A stretch of DNA of 64,000 nucleotides from Andrena cerasifolii (GCF_050908995.1 NC_135126.1:12586001-12650000); one strand, 5' to 3'; positions 1 through 12,130 are shown, counted from the stretch's first letter. Notes: a model not told the origin generated them from the sequence alone. Program-made: numbers and translations.

Positions 1-374
1 ATGCAAGCTAAATGGTATTTACGTCGCGATTATTTTGCGCCGTCCACCAACCAAGAGAGTTAATTTATGTTTCAACAACTATCTCCCTGCGTTCAAGTTA
101 ATCGTGCTAATTTACCCGCGAACAACATCCTCTCAGCCCCCATAACTGATCAGCGAAGCATCCTCGGTCTTCTGCGGACCAATCGAGACCCACTCGCCAC
201 TCAGAAATCGCGGCGAAATAATTTCGTCCGTTGCACCGTTCCGCTAATCACTCCCCCAAGAGATTGATTAGCAATTTGCTGGAAGCAATTTGCTTTTGTC
301 GCGGCCCAGATACCTGCCACAAAGAAAATCGACTCGCTTTGATCTTGACCTGGCTGAAGTCGGGTAATCACACA
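1..374. other. Unassigned flanking DNA
   Basis: I see no gene, RNA or repeat end here. The short open frames on both strands have no recognisable domain. The stretch runs up to the start of the first dispersed repeat copy. Confidence 0.5.
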
Positions 375-609
375 TCCCCATAAAAAAACTTCAAAAAAGT
401 AAAAAAAATTACGCCAAGTACATGAAATCAAATAAATCACAAAAGAATAGAACTGCATTTTGGTTGCAATTTCTCTATTATGCGCGGACCGATTTTATTG
501 AAATTGGTCTTATTCGAAAGCTTATATGCGGTTTACATAAGAAAAATGCCTTTAAATTTAGGAAATATTGCAGGCGTGATGAGATATTAATAAAATAAGT
601 TTCAGGTTA
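375..609 (+). mobile_element. Dispersed repeat copy A (ACGCCAAGTAC family), truncated
   Basis: This stretch matches two other places in the window: 51072-51822 in the same orientation and 17389-18030 in reverse. It opens with the shared A-rich block (CCATAAAAAAACTTC) followed by TTACGCCAAGTAC. It then jumps to the block that includes AATTGGTCTTATTCGAAAGC, ATTTAGGAAATATTGCAGGC and GTGATGAGATATTAAT. It ends near TTTCAGGTTA and lacks the hairpin-bearing end (GAGACGC-GGTA-GCGTCTC) seen in the other two copies. The conserved minus-strand translation (FVIYLISCTWRNFF) is shared among copies only because the DNA is shared. It is probably a nonautonomous DNA transposon whose superfamily I cannot determine. 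Confidence 0.75.
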
Positions 610-1021
610 CATACTTAGTTTGAAGCGCGGGGCGAAACATCCCGACGTCACGCAATTTTGCGATCCTGCGTAATGCCACTGTTTGAACACCCTCGCCCGT
701 TAGCGCTTATCTCCGCTCGCCATAGAAATTTAGCAAATACATCGCGCGCGCATCGGCCACGTTTCGATGATTGCCCGAGATTAGGGGTGGTCCTGCGTAC
801 AAGATTCGGTCGCGATAGGGGCTCGCTTCTTCCTCGCCCCGAGATTCTTTGCTTCTTTCCGGATGAGAAAAGTTTCGTCGATGTGGCTCGCATTAAACAG
901 AGCGCTGCTATTTCACGGGCCATGTTCGATAGATGAGGTATCGTTATCCCACGATCTGCCTGGTCCCAGATACCCATCTTGTGATCAGTTTCAAACCCTT
1001 TCGGAAGCAAAATGTTCCGTC
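610..1021. other. Unassigned GC-rich DNA
   Basis: No gene or repeat was recognised. Opposed open frames of 92 and 149 codons overlap here, but neither has a domain or believable composition. Confidence 0.45.
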
Positions 1022-1023
1022 TA

Positions 1024-1999
1024 GGGGAGAGCGGGGACAAACGTAACGGAGTTATGAAAGTAACACGCCTTCTGCTCCCTTCCACAAACATTGCCAAAAC
1101 GTTTGCTTTACACAGTTACATGTGTATAGTGTCTCTTTTATTGTACCGAGTGACGCTGAGCAGTAACACGAATCGTATACTCTGGGCAAGCTGAACTTAT
1201 TATTTAGATTATTCAAGTAAGTTTCTCCTATTTTGGTTTTTTCTTAATATTCATAGTTAAACTATAGATATTAAACCAATTATTTGCTAGAGCGTTCTTA
1301 GATAATATCTTTATAAATTCCTCTATTTCATTTTAACAAGTCTTGTATAGTTTGTATGTTATAATAATTCTATTCTGAAAAACATGGCTGGGGACAAAAG
1401 TAACACGTCGCTACGGGGACGAAAGTAACATGTTACTTGGGCGAGCAACATAGCATACAGGATAGGAATTCTTCGGATGATAATCATTGTCTATGTCTGG
1501 TTTGATTGGACCCTTTCAGTGAAAGCTGTTCGAGAGAGAATCATCCTAAATACCTATCATTTAACTAAATACACAATATCAAAGAAATGTTCGAAGCTGG
1601 TTATGCTTCCTACCTTTCGTTACTTAAAATTTATTTGTTTTTATCGTTGCTTAAAATATATTTATTTAAATGTTTCTTTCTATCGTTTCTTTTTATAACA
1701 AATAATTTTTTGCGTTGGACGAAGTGTTTTTACTTAACTTTCCTGAAAATAATTAGTGTTACTTTCGTCCCCACGGTATGTTACTTTCGTCCTACCCCTG
1801 CAGGACAAAAGTAACAATGACAGTCACTGCGGAAAACTGCCGTAACTTTTTAACTACTTATCACTTAAGGCTGAATCTGGGTTCAAATGATAGACCAAGA
1901 AACAGTATCTTAAGGCACAATTTTCATTTTCATATCTATAAAAGATAATTGTAGGCTAAGCCAAATGTAAAAAGTGTTACTTTTGTCCCCTCTGTCCCC
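1024..1999. mobile_element. TA-flanked nonautonomous Tc1/mariner-type element (GGGGACAAAAGTAAC family)
   Basis: The inverted ends are GGGGAGAGCGGGGACAAACG on the left and, reverse-complemented, GGGGACAGAGGGGACAAAAG on the right. Both continue into TAAC. The element is bounded by TA dinucleotides at 1022-1023 and 2000-2001, the duplication typical of Tc1/mariner/pogo elements. The end motif GGGGACRAAAGTAACA recurs inside the element near 1391, 1417 and 1802, and in reverse near 1757, 1780 and 1977. It therefore has an array of probable transposase-binding repeats. The interior is AT-rich, and its short frames (73 and 75 codons) have no transposase features. The terminal layout resembles the element at 33981-35007. 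It is a nonautonomous derivative, and the superfamily is inferred from the TA flanks. Confidence 0.8.
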
Positions 2000-2001
2000 T
2001 A

Positions 2002-5000
2002 CAGGGCGAGGGAGGATTGGTTAGCGACAGAATCATTGTTCCTTGATCGTCTACAAGTTTTTCGTCTCGGACTTCATTGTAAAGTGCTCTCTGGGAAAGT
2101 TTACTTGCAGAAAGTTGGGGGGTTTCGCTTTGTTTGATCGCCAGCTCCCGTGCAAACAGACTCCTGAAAGTTGCGCGACAAGGCCTCATTATCAGACTTC
2201 TCACGCTTGCACGCGGCTTCACGAATCGGCGGGGTTTAAGAAATTAGCATCTCGACGGTGGAAGGTGGCCGGTGGTATGCGAGCCACGTCAAAGCGACAC
2301 TCCACAGAGAGACGAAGCTCAGACGGCCGCGCGGCGCTTGGGACCAGGCGCTGCAAGGCAAAGTGAGGTAATGGCGTGTTGGAGTTAACTGGTTGATAAC
2401 CATCGGTTATAATTAACTCAAGCTAACCGGTGAACAAGCCAACCCTGTTAACTGCGCCAAGCCGCAACTGTGCGTTTCACTTTATGGGTATCGAGCAGCG
2501 GTGGCTGCACCAAGACTCCTTGCTCGTCCTTCGCTGTTAGTTCTCCACTAGTCGGTTACAACAGCTCGATTCCTTGATAACATCGCGGTTTTATCCCCCG
2601 CGGCATTATGATTCATTTATTCGCGGCACGATAGTCTCGCGTAAACGCCACTGAGCACACCGTACTCGTTGGAGGAAGTTGGATCGTGAAGCGGCGCGTC
2701 GCGGCGTCGATTTCATCGGGCAGAGCGCGGTCTTCTTGAGACCAGCTACCGAACTCTAGTTTCTCACAGGGAACTGTAAACAAGCCGTCGCGCGAAAGCG
2801 GCTTAAAAACGACACCCATGTACGATCTCTGTCATGGCGGCCATAGCCGCTTTCTCGTTGCATTCTCCTGAAGGTTAATCCCTATTGTCGGCGGACATAA
2901 GCCTCTAATGGATGGAACCGATCCGCACGGCGAATGACGCGCAGCCCTGCGCGAGCGTGCAACGAATTCGGTCCGCTCTGTTTGTTGGGCGAAACGTTGC
3001 GAGGCGGGAACAGGGGTAGAACATATTTTTTTTCTCCTTCTGCTGCGCCAACAATGGGATGCCCGAGACTGTTCGAGTCTCTGGACGACAGCGGGGACGG
3101 TAGCGATCGGGGATTCCTGCGTTGGTGGTCGGCTAGGGTTTCGCGCGGCGTGTTCCAAGGGTTGTAACTATCAAGGTTAGACCACTCGGAAGGCTGTATC
3201 GCTGAAATCCTTTTTCCGATGATCAGTGGCCAGACGGCCGGGGGTGGCTAAGCAGGGTGTCCGTTTCGGGCGGTTTAACGAGGCGAAACGAGGCACGGAC
3301 AAGCGCGGCGAAAGGGCCAATCCCAATCACTTTTCCCGACCAATTCCGTAATTTTCGCTAAGCAGAACGAATGCCTCCTCTCTTTTCTTTCCCCGACAGG
3401 GAGCCGCAGAAAGATCGTGGGGGCCGCAGGGGGCCCGGGGGTGGAAAGGCCAGGGTGGGCCGCGCGCAATCATCGCCCAGTCTTTTAATTTCCTATACTG
3501 GCGGGAGAGAGGGCACGTGTAAGTGTACGCGTGAGCGTGCACGCGCGGCTCCGCGTTCGTGCTGCACCAGTGTGCGCGCGTGCATTCGTGTGAAGCGGAT
3601 GTAGGGAAGATAGGGTGGAGAGAATGGGAGAGAAAGTTTCAAGTAAAGGAAGAGGAGAAAGAAGAGGGTGGGAGAGTACGAGGGAGAGAGAAAGGGTGAG
3701 AGAACGGTGGCTCGTGCGCGAGGGTCGGCACGGGGTGGTAATTGGCTGTCATGGCTTCCCAGTTCTACCAACCGCCCAACAACCCCGAGAGATTGGTATC
3801 GCTTATAATTAACTTCTCCGTGCCACGAAGCCACCGTTTCCATCGCGGTGTCCACGAAAAGGAGAGGTAGTTACAAAGGAAAGGGAGGGTTAAAAAGCGT
3901 GCGCGCGAAGGAGGAGTTGGGGGACAAAAGTTTCGGTCGTGGGTCCTAAAAGTCGAAAGGCTCGCGGACTTCGTAAGCGCGCGACGGAAAACACGGGGAG
4001 GGACAATTCGTTGGGCCGTGAATGGTAGTTCGCGGTCTCTCACCCTCGCTTCTTATTCGTAATATTAAGCTCTCGCCGCGCGCTGGCGTCTAACGGGGAG
4101 GATCGAAATTCCGTGTGCCCGGGAGCGTCGAACGGTGGTCTCGTTATTTCGTAATTTTCCTTGGGCACCGTAATTGGAGCCTTTTGTACGGGCGTCGCCA
4201 CTCTAACGAAGAAGATCATTAGCTTTGAGAAAATCTGGTAGTCCCGCAAGTTTCTCAGCGAACACCTTTGAAATGAACTCACCGACACCTTTAGGGTGGC
4301 TGAACGAGTTGGAAAGAACTGCGCGCGGAAGCCGTGCGTCAGGGTTCGAGGAGGATTTTACGGGACATGGGGTAGCGGTTTGCGTCTCGTCTCGCCTCGC
4401 CTCGCCTCGCGCGTGGCAGAAGGAAGAGGCGACAGCGACGAGAGAAGAAAAGCCCTTTTTCACCGGTGAGGGACACCGAGAGCACGAAGCAGCCGGGATA
4501 GCTGGATAGAAGGAGCGAGATGGAGAGGATTGACGGCGAGAAGAGGGCGCAGAAGCAAACCAGGGAGGGGCGGGGGGACCGTACGAGAGACACACGGCAG
4601 AGGGATGAAAGTGGTGGAGGGGGATCTCGGGTTAGGTGGGTTGGGGGGATAGAAATGCTCCGAAGTCTAAGTAACATCCATTTCTATCCCCTACCATCTA
4701 GTCGCTCCTTTTACTTTGGTTTACCTTATACTTTACGCGCTACTTCTGCGACTTTTTATTTGCAATTCCACTTTCCTCCACGACTGCCACCTTCTCGCCG
4801 CGCTTCCCAGCGTCTCAGCCGGCTACATATTTCATGTTCCATTCCCACAATGCCATTTGTTCGTTACGAAGCTTTCCCGTTCGAAAGGGTGGCCCATTCG
4901 CGTCGGTCAAACAAGGGACGTTTTTAACGAGATCAACGCCCGTAAAAAAAAAAAATGCGACCGAAAGGTCGGCGAGCGTCGTCGCGGCGCGTTCCAACGT

Positions 5001-6104
5001 ATGTCTTTAAGAATACAGGTCCGTCGTCCGCCGCGGGACGAATTCCCAGGCGGAACAAAACGTGAGGAGCGGGTGCATCAACCCCTGTACGTATTCAATG
5101 TTGCGTAGGGTCCATGGAATGTCGGTAGAGTCCTTCCGTAACTAGTTTCTGAGCAGGTCACCCCAATTAACGTTTTCACGTGCAGCGTACTCGTCCCCTC
5201 GCCTTTCGTCCTTTAACTCCTCTCCATCTCTCTCTCTCTCTCTCTCTCCACTTCTCGTCCTCTGTCAGACCTTGCCCGCTACCAGCATTCGTATCCTCAG
5301 TAGCCGGCCTTCCCTGTGTTCCAGCGAGCACGCTGGCACGCTACGCCACGGCAAGTCTCGCAGAAACTTATAATTGCGAAAGGAGTCGGCAATTATAATT
5401 GCCCCCGGCCAGCGGAGACGGATGTAATTATCCAAACACTCGCGGGGGACGACGCGCCGCGAGAGCCACGAAAATTGGGCGTGCACCGCGTCGCGGTGTT
5501 GGGACTAGCTCGCCTATCATCTCGAGTAACGTTCGCAACCGTCCGTTCGAAAGTGTCTCGCCACGACCAACGTTCCATCGGATCCAAGATGAATCCGTTT
5601 GCCGAGGATAAAACAATGACGAGAACGAAATTGCAAATTTGCATTCGATTAACACCGCCGGCCCGCGAGCGTGTCGAGGGTGGAAAAAAGTTTCCGCGTT
5701 AAATGACGCGAAGGATGCCGGGCCGTCTCTTTCGTTGCTCAGATTGACGAGATCGGGCAGGGGAAGACAGGGGGCGAGGCAAGAGCGCTGGTGGTGCGCG
5801 CGAGTCGGCCGAGGTAAGGAGCGAGAGAAAGCAGGCAAGGAGGGAACCAAGACTCCGGTCAATTAAGCGCAGGAAATTAGAGTTTTAATTACGCAGTCAT
5901 TCAGAAAATTACATCGGGGACCGTGAAGAAGGCATCCGCAATCAGCAACGAGCGACGAGGGCACGGCGTGCCATTTCCTTCCGACAGGCCGACCGGCGAT
6001 TTTAAAAACGTAAATACGAGCGGACGAAACGCGGTCGCTGCGTCATTGTCGCGGCGGTCGTTCGATCCAGGCGAGCGCCGGAACCTTCGCACGACTTTCA
6101 TGTG
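2002..6104. other. Long unassigned GC-rich stretch with simple repeats
   Basis: No gene was recognised, although overlapping low-complexity frames occur on both strands. Visible structure includes a cluster of GTTAAC/AACCGG-like words at about 2388-2460, a GA-rich purine tract at about 3610-3710, and CTCGC pentamer repeats near 4386-4410. There is also an A12 run at 4944-4955, a (TC)n tract at 5227-5247, and a short stem (TTATAATTGC at 5368-5377, its complement at 5389-5398). It is probably noncoding. Confidence 0.5.
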
Positions 6105-6112
6105 GTCGAAAT

Positions 6113-6909
6113 TAGTGTTGTATAAAGCTCGAGTCTTCAAAGCTTTAAGCCTTAAATGACTCAGCCTTTAAGGCTAATATCATATGAAGCTCGAGCTCTC
6201 GAAGTTCGAGGTTCAATCATTAAGGCCTCAAGCCTCGAAGCTGAAGACTCTTCTGTTTAATAGTAATGAAGTTAACTCCAAGTCCTTGATATTATATCTT
6301 ATTTTTTGCAACCACTATTATTGTAAAACGTTGAAATTAAACACAGAGAAAGATGCTTTTTGATGGTTCCACCAATTGGTTGGATCCGTGTTTTAATGAT
6401 ACATTAAAAGTACAAAACTATACAATAGTATTTTTTGTAAGTGTAGTCATTTGTAGCAAAACTCTTTGATAAAATTATGATAAAACACAAAAAGAACAAC
6501 ACAATCGCTATAATATAAATTTCAGTATATTATCTGGTCTTCTTATAACATTTGTAGCGTTCCTGCTCACTACATTCTTGGTTTGAACGTTTCTCAACAT
6601 AAAATTAATTGATCATTGTCGTACAACACCAGTGTACCGACTGAGCTAACCGAGCAGATTATAAAGGCGATTTAACCGATTTTGTTTCAATCGTCAAGGG
6701 AGCCGAAGTACATTGCGCTGACGATAACACATTCACTTCACTACTTTACAATTTATACGACTCGAGCCTTCGAGCTTGAAGACTCGAGCTTCAAAGGCTA
6801 GAGATCTCACGGCTACAGGTTTCGAGCCTTAAAGGTTCGAGCCTTCAGAGTTTGAACCGCGACTCGAGCTCTTGAAGCTCACGGCTCGAAGCTCATTTTA
6901 ACAACACTA
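6113..6909. mobile_element. hAT-type nonautonomous transposon with perfect 8-bp target duplication
   Basis: The ends are TAGTGTTGTATAAAG on the left and the inverted TAGTGTTGTTAAAA on the right. They are flanked by identical 8-bp direct repeats GTCGAAAT at 6105-6112 and 6910-6917. An 8-bp duplication and short TAGTGTTG-type ends are characteristic of the hAT superfamily. Just inside each end (about 6127-6250 and 6757-6895) lie many diverged copies of CTCGAG / TTCGAGCCTT words in both orientations. Subterminal repeats of this kind are the expected binding sites for a hAT transposase. The 797-bp body is AT-rich and encodes no transposase, so movement would need a transposase supplied in trans. 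It contains a tRNA-like segment, listed separately. Confidence 0.9.
6565..6655 (-). other. tRNA-like segment (possible tRNA or SINE relic) inside the hAT element
   Basis: On the minus strand this reads GCTCGGTTAGCTCAGTCGGT at its start. That contains a near-consensus RNA polymerase III A box (TTAGCTCAGTCGG at 6637-6649). A B-box-like GTTCAAACC follows at 6580-6588, and the segment ends in GTGAGC, which pairs well with the first seven bases. The D-arm and T-arm stems are poorly formed, so this is not a functional tRNA. It is either a decayed tRNA or a tRNA-derived promoter segment. Chance resemblance cannot be excluded. Confidence 0.35.
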
Positions 6910-6917
6910 GTCGAAAT

Positions 6918-9609
6918 GGTCGCGCAAAATAACGAGACCTCGGCCGGCCTATCGCCCAGGAAGGAACCGTTCGAGCGAATAAATTACACCGCGTGCGCGC
7001 AGCCCAGTCATTTTCCTTAACTGCTGCATTTAAATTCCAACAAATGAGCAATTCAGCCTTTAATTGCTTTACAGCCATACCCGATGCCCGTAACTGCTCT
7101 CTCCGCGGACCAGTAGCTCGTAGCCGCTCCTGGCGCAGGTTGTTTCCCGTGAAATTCGTCGCCACCGCTCCTCCATTCGCTCCTATTCATACGTCACGCG
7201 TGCCAATTTGCTACCGGCCGGCAAACGAAGTTACCAATCGTTCCAATATGCGACGCGCGATCGTTCACTTTAATTCTGTCCCCATCGTAAGCTCGCCTTT
7301 GATTCGATTATCAAATCGAGTTTCGCGTAGCCGATGCCCGGTGACGCCGATATCAGTTTCTATGAACTACAGCGAAGTCGGTCGGGCGCGGCAAGTGGTA
7401 ATGGCGGAGAGGAACAGTCGGGACGGGGCCCCGTGAATATGGGTTAGGGGGGAAGGTCAAAGGTACGTTAAATTTAATTACATATGTCTGCGACGGCTGT
7501 TCGAGCTGGGCGGTAGCCACGCGGGGCGGCCAAAGCTTGTCCGAATCATTTCGATTCGCAGTCGATAATGGTATATCCGAGGAAACGCGACCGATATTCG
7601 CTTTAAATCGGCATCAATGGTACCTACTCTTTGGGACGACTTTGTGACGCGTCCGCCGTTCAGCCTGTCCGATGGTCCGCTTGATATCCGGCCCGTCCAG
7701 AGACCGTTTCGTGCATGCACCGGTGGGGGAAAAAGAGGGAACAGGAACACGCGATAGCGCTCGATTCCACCAGTTAGATTATTATTAGCGACGTATGTTA
7801 AATGGAAGAGGAGATTGGTCGTTTGTCGCCGGAACCGAATTATTATCCCTGTCTGTTTCTGCGAGGCGACGCTTCCACGTCACATCGACGATGTTTTCTC
7901 CCGGGCGATCGTATCACCGGCGCATGATTAACTTGTCGGTTGAGTGGAAGCTTTCCGGAAGCGCGCGTACAGTAACTCGGGACAATGACACTCGGCGCTT
8001 CTTGTTTCCGGTTAATTCAAAGGGGAGCGGGATGCTGGCGCGGCTAAGCTCGTCGAAAGAAATCCGCGGACTTGGGCGAGCAATTTCGCAGGCCGAATTA
8101 ATTACATTCGGCCAGCGCGAGGCGTCCGCAGCCCGGTTCAATCGCGACTGTCTTGGCCCGGGTGGATTGAACGGTAAATAAAGGAAGGTGGAATCGGTCG
8201 CGCGGCAGGAACGCGGGACAGACAGGCGGAACGTAAGTGGAATTCAAGCGAGCCAGGGTCAGGCCCGGGGAAGAGGTGGAAGAAATTTTTTTTTCGGCGG
8301 TCGGCAAGTGGTAACGGGGAGTGTTAATTTTCGGAATGAAAACGAGACATCCATCTTTCGCGAAACACTTGGCACTCAACGCTTCAACTCCCGGCCCATT
8401 CTCTCGCTCAGCGCATTAGGGTAATGAATTAATTTCCATCCGAGTCCACCCTCCACCTCCCCAAACCCCCTCCTGTTCCGTCCTGCCCCCTTCTACATCA
8501 CCGAGACCGGCCTTTTACCACTCGTTTAGCCCGCAACGATTCTTCCCCGTCTCTCTCCCTTCCTCTTTGCATTCTGGATTTAAAGTCTATCTTCTTAATT
8601 ATAACGGAGTGACAATGCACTCTCTCTCCGCTGTCGCTTCCTTCCTCAACGCTTCTGTTTTCCTGGAAAGTTCCCGGGGATCCGGTGCGCGGCATCCTCC
8701 CGCGATGTCAGTTTCATTAAATGGAAAAGGAGGATCGACCGTGTCGAGGCAGCTGCGCGGGGATTCATTATCGCGCGGATCGTAATCGTGCGGGGGGCGA
8801 ATACGAGATTCTCGATTCCTCGGATCGTTTTGATTATCCGCTTCGTTGTGTCGTGCTTGTTCTTGTCGGTCCGCGTCGAGACGAGACGCGTAAGTACGTT
8901 TCGGGGCGGACCAGTCAGCGAGCCGCTGGAATCTATATTGCGAGGCGGGCCAACACTTCTTCCTCCCTCGTGCCTTCACCCTTCACGGTGCATGTGTGCG
9001 CCGGCAGGTTCGTCGATGGGCTTGCTCGTCAGCTACGGCCCCTTTCCCTCGGCGCCTCCGCAGCTCCTTGTTCTTTGGCGATGCTCGCGAGGCGCGCGGC
9101 GCGCTCGTTAACGTATTCATGGGTTTATGGGACAATTAACCCTTTGAGGGACAGTATAATTACAGAAGCGATTAAACATCTTAACGTATAAACACGCCGA
9201 GAGCCGGCGACGTATACGTATACGAGACTCGATGTGGCAGCCAGCCGGGTAGGCAGCCAGAGCGTTACCAATTAACATACTAATGACACGAGGCGCTTTT
9301 CGAGAGTCACTGTAACCGGCTGGCCTGTAAAGCTTCCTGCACCGGCACACCCAAACCGCCCGTGTGCACGCGGGGGCACACAGGCAGGCCAGCCCGCATG
9401 AAAGCCGCAGGAGCTTCGGCTTACAATTATTTGCGATTAGGGATCACGCGATCGAGACGTTTCCACGATGTTCGTTAAAATAATTGCACTTTCTCCCCGT
9501 GGTTTCGGCCCCTCGATAACGAACACCCGAAAACACACATTTTTCGGCCGCCTCGATGCCACGGAAACGCGTTTAACATTCGTTCCCGACGAACGAACCG
9601 CGATCGCGG
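6918..9609. other. Unassigned GC-rich noncoding-looking DNA
   Basis: No gene was recognised. Frames of up to 156 codons (8721-9191) show no domain and overlap similar-sized frames on the other strand. ATTA/TAAT words occur throughout. No TIR pair was found. Confidence 0.45.
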
Positions 9610-9611
9610 TG

Positions 9612-10424
9612 AGGTGAATGTCCCAATTTCTGCTCATTTAAGAGGTTACTCGTCGGAAAGAAGGTGTAAAAAGTTTGTTTGTGATGAAAATTTGCAGAGT
9701 AATTGATTAGTTCTTTAATAATAAATCAACCAGTCGAAAACTATTTAAGAAAGATATTTCAAGATGTTTAACTATTAGTAATTTGTAATTAAATATATAA
9801 TGCTCTAACTGTCCGTATTTCTGCTCATGAAAAATAGCGGTGTACGTATTTCAATTCACATAATATGTTGCCTTTTCAGGTTAAAATAACTTACATCTTT
9901 TATGAAAATGTTTTATAACCCAACAGTATAGCATAAAATAATGATAAACAAAAAATAAAATGCCTTCGAATAGAAATAGAGGTTACAGCATATATTGAAC
10001 TGTGAGGTTATATTGCTAAAATTTTGGTGAGTAGAAATGCGGACATGACGGTGATTCACTTGACCCTAAAACTAATCACCTGTTTTCTAATTAAAAAAAT
10101 TAAAAATAGTAAAAAAATCGACATCCAGAGCACAATACAGTATCTGTTTTTGTTATTAAATAAGAACTTTTACTGCAAAAACTATTTTCTGCCCAATTAT
10201 CAAACACTAACCCTGTTCTTTACCACAACCAGCTAAAACACAGTCTAAAAATCATGAGTCTCTCATTTTAAAAGTTTTTCGTTGCTTATGCTGCACTTTG
10301 TAAATGTTCAAATAATTTAGAATTATTTTGTTGTAACTATAGTACAAACGTAACGCATATTATAATAAGAAAAATACTAAATGAGCAGAAATGGGGACAT
10401 GAGCAGAAATTGGGACATTCTCCT
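9612..10424. mobile_element. TA-type nonautonomous element (GAGCAGAAATTGGGACATTC family)
   Basis: The left end is AGGTGAATGTCCCAATTTCT and the inverted right end is AGGAGAATGTCCCAATTTCT. Both continue into GCTCAT. The right end abuts TA (10425-10426). The left is preceded by TG (9610-9611), which is probably a mutated TA. The core motif recurs near 9808-9827 and as two adjacent copies at 10381-10420, so the ends carry repeated binding-site-like words. The body is AT-rich and has no transposase. A truncated second copy at 34755-34952, in reverse orientation, has TA next to the same terminus and so supports the boundary. Confidence 0.8.
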
Positions 10425-10426
10425 TA

Positions 10427-11406
10427 GTCGCCGGTTTGTTTTTCTACTTCGCCCTGTCCCGCGGGCAGAGGGATTTTAATAGTTTTTTAAAGACGAGAAA
10501 AGGAACTCGTTTCCTTGATTGGATTGTAACGTATTTCTCGCGCGAGCTTCCGTAACGACTTTCGTAATTACGCCGTCCATTAATTTTAATTGACCCGGTT
10601 TTTCTTTCCGAAACGTGCGGATACTTTCCGTGGAATTCGATTAAAAATCCGTTGAATAATCCCGGTGATCTCCGCCGGTGATCGCGTGGAATACGCGGGG
10701 TCGGGCGGAAAATTTCAATCAACGTTTCAGCGCGGCACGCGTTCAACGTTCACCGTTCGATCGGCGCGTAACACCGAACATCTAATGCTATGCGCGGTGG
10801 CTGGCAATACGGGCTCGCGTGCTCTGTCATTTTGTTTGCCGGCGAGCGAATTTGATTATCGCGTAATCTCAGCCGTGCCCGAAATCGGTGGGCCTGTAAA
10901 ATCATGGAAAATCTAGCCGGACAATACCGCTTACCGGTGTTACTGTGAAACCTTTATCGCATTCTGCGACACGGAGCACGCGCGCCCCCGAAAATCACCG
11001 CCCAGCGAACGTGCGCGCGTACGAAATGCTTTTGATTTAATTAGCTAATTATAATGTTCATTTAATTAATATAATTGGACCGGTTAGTGGGCGTGGGTGC
11101 AGCTTGTACGACCCGTGACGGCGGTGACTATTTTGCCGCGTTGCATTTAATAACGCCCATTAACGAACATTTACATTAGCAGTAATTATCGCGGTCCCCT
11201 CGCGCCTGCCAGCCGATCCTGATATTTTCAGCCCGTGACGGCATGGTAATCGTTATTCCATTCAATTCGCCGTTACCATTGAAACGCGGTCGAACATTAT
11301 CGCACGGAAACAGAGACTTTTAACGGGAAAGAAATGTTCTAGTTGAACAGACACATTAATTTTCTTTTAGTGCTAAGATTGTGAATAATGTTAAATAATC
11401 GACTAA
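10427..11406. other. Unassigned DNA rich in ATTA/TAAT words
   Basis: No gene is visible. The part at 11030-11290 is dense in TTAATTA, TAATTA and CATTAA words in an otherwise CpG-rich setting, as in many insect developmental enhancers. Whether it is functional is speculative. Confidence 0.35.
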
Positions 11407-11837
11407 CAAGGGACCATCCCGAACCCGGGAATTAAAAACATTCTGAAACTTTGTGAATATGTAGGGAATTTCCTCCTGATTACAACGCAATTTTTGTTTG
11501 ATGCCCAAATGCACTCTAAGGGGGTGTAATTGACCCATAAGAATCCGCTAATTTTCCAATTTTGTGCTATAACTCGTGAACTGTAAAATAACTTTTTTAC
11601 CAAATGATAGATCTAATTAAAAGAAGTAACTTTTGTCTTGAAACTTTTTTTCTATCTCTTACAGTTCGCGAGTTATAACACAAAACCGAAAATAGCCGAA
11701 TTTTCAGGGGTTAATCTCACCCCCTTCGAATGAACTTGGGCAGAAAACAAAAATTGCGTTGTAATCAGGAGGAAATCCCCAACAAATTCACAAAGTTTCA
11801 GAATGTTTTGAATTTTCGGGTTCGGGATCTTCCCTTG
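11407..11837. mobile_element. Fold-back (long inverted repeat) element
   Basis: Two arms of about 180 bp face each other. The left arm is 11407-11586, beginning CAAGGGACCATCCCGAACCC. The right arm is 11660-11837, beginning CAAGGGAAGATCCCGAACCC when reverse-complemented. A loop of about 73 bp separates them. The arms share long identical runs such as ATTCTGAAACTTTGTGAAT and TCCTCCTGATTACAACGCAA. Small frames on both strands give the shared peptide KQKLRCNQEEIP, but this only reflects the duplicated DNA. No clear target duplication was found, so the superfamily is unknown. Confidence 0.8.
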
Positions 11838-12130
11838 CAAGAAGCTTCTATTCTCCACAAATGTGATTTTCAATTGTTCAATCATCAAATTTACGGCACC
11901 TCGTTGTTACTACCATGTGCTTCGGTTTCGTGAAACTCAGGTCCAAATTCCAGCTTATCGTCAGCTTTATAAAAATCCTTCGCGATTACTAAACAATTTC
12001 GAAGCACCTTTACCTACAAGAGGGTAGTTTCTTCGTGCCGACTGCAAAGAATATACAGAGTGTTTAGTTTACAGAAGCTAGCGAAGGTTTAAGAATGAGA
12101 TTTCGGTATCAGGCCGATTGATAAAGGTGC
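11838..12130. other. Unassigned DNA
   Basis: No gene or repeat was recognised between the fold-back element and the CpG-rich stretch that follows. Confidence 0.4.

Noticed and set aside
201..458. Conserved peptide FVIYLISxTWRNFF in three places
   Set aside because: It is shared only because the DNA belongs to one repeat family. There is no start-to-stop conservation or domain.
11356..11933. Shared peptide KQKLRCNQEEIP on both strands
   Set aside because: It results from the two arms of the fold-back element.
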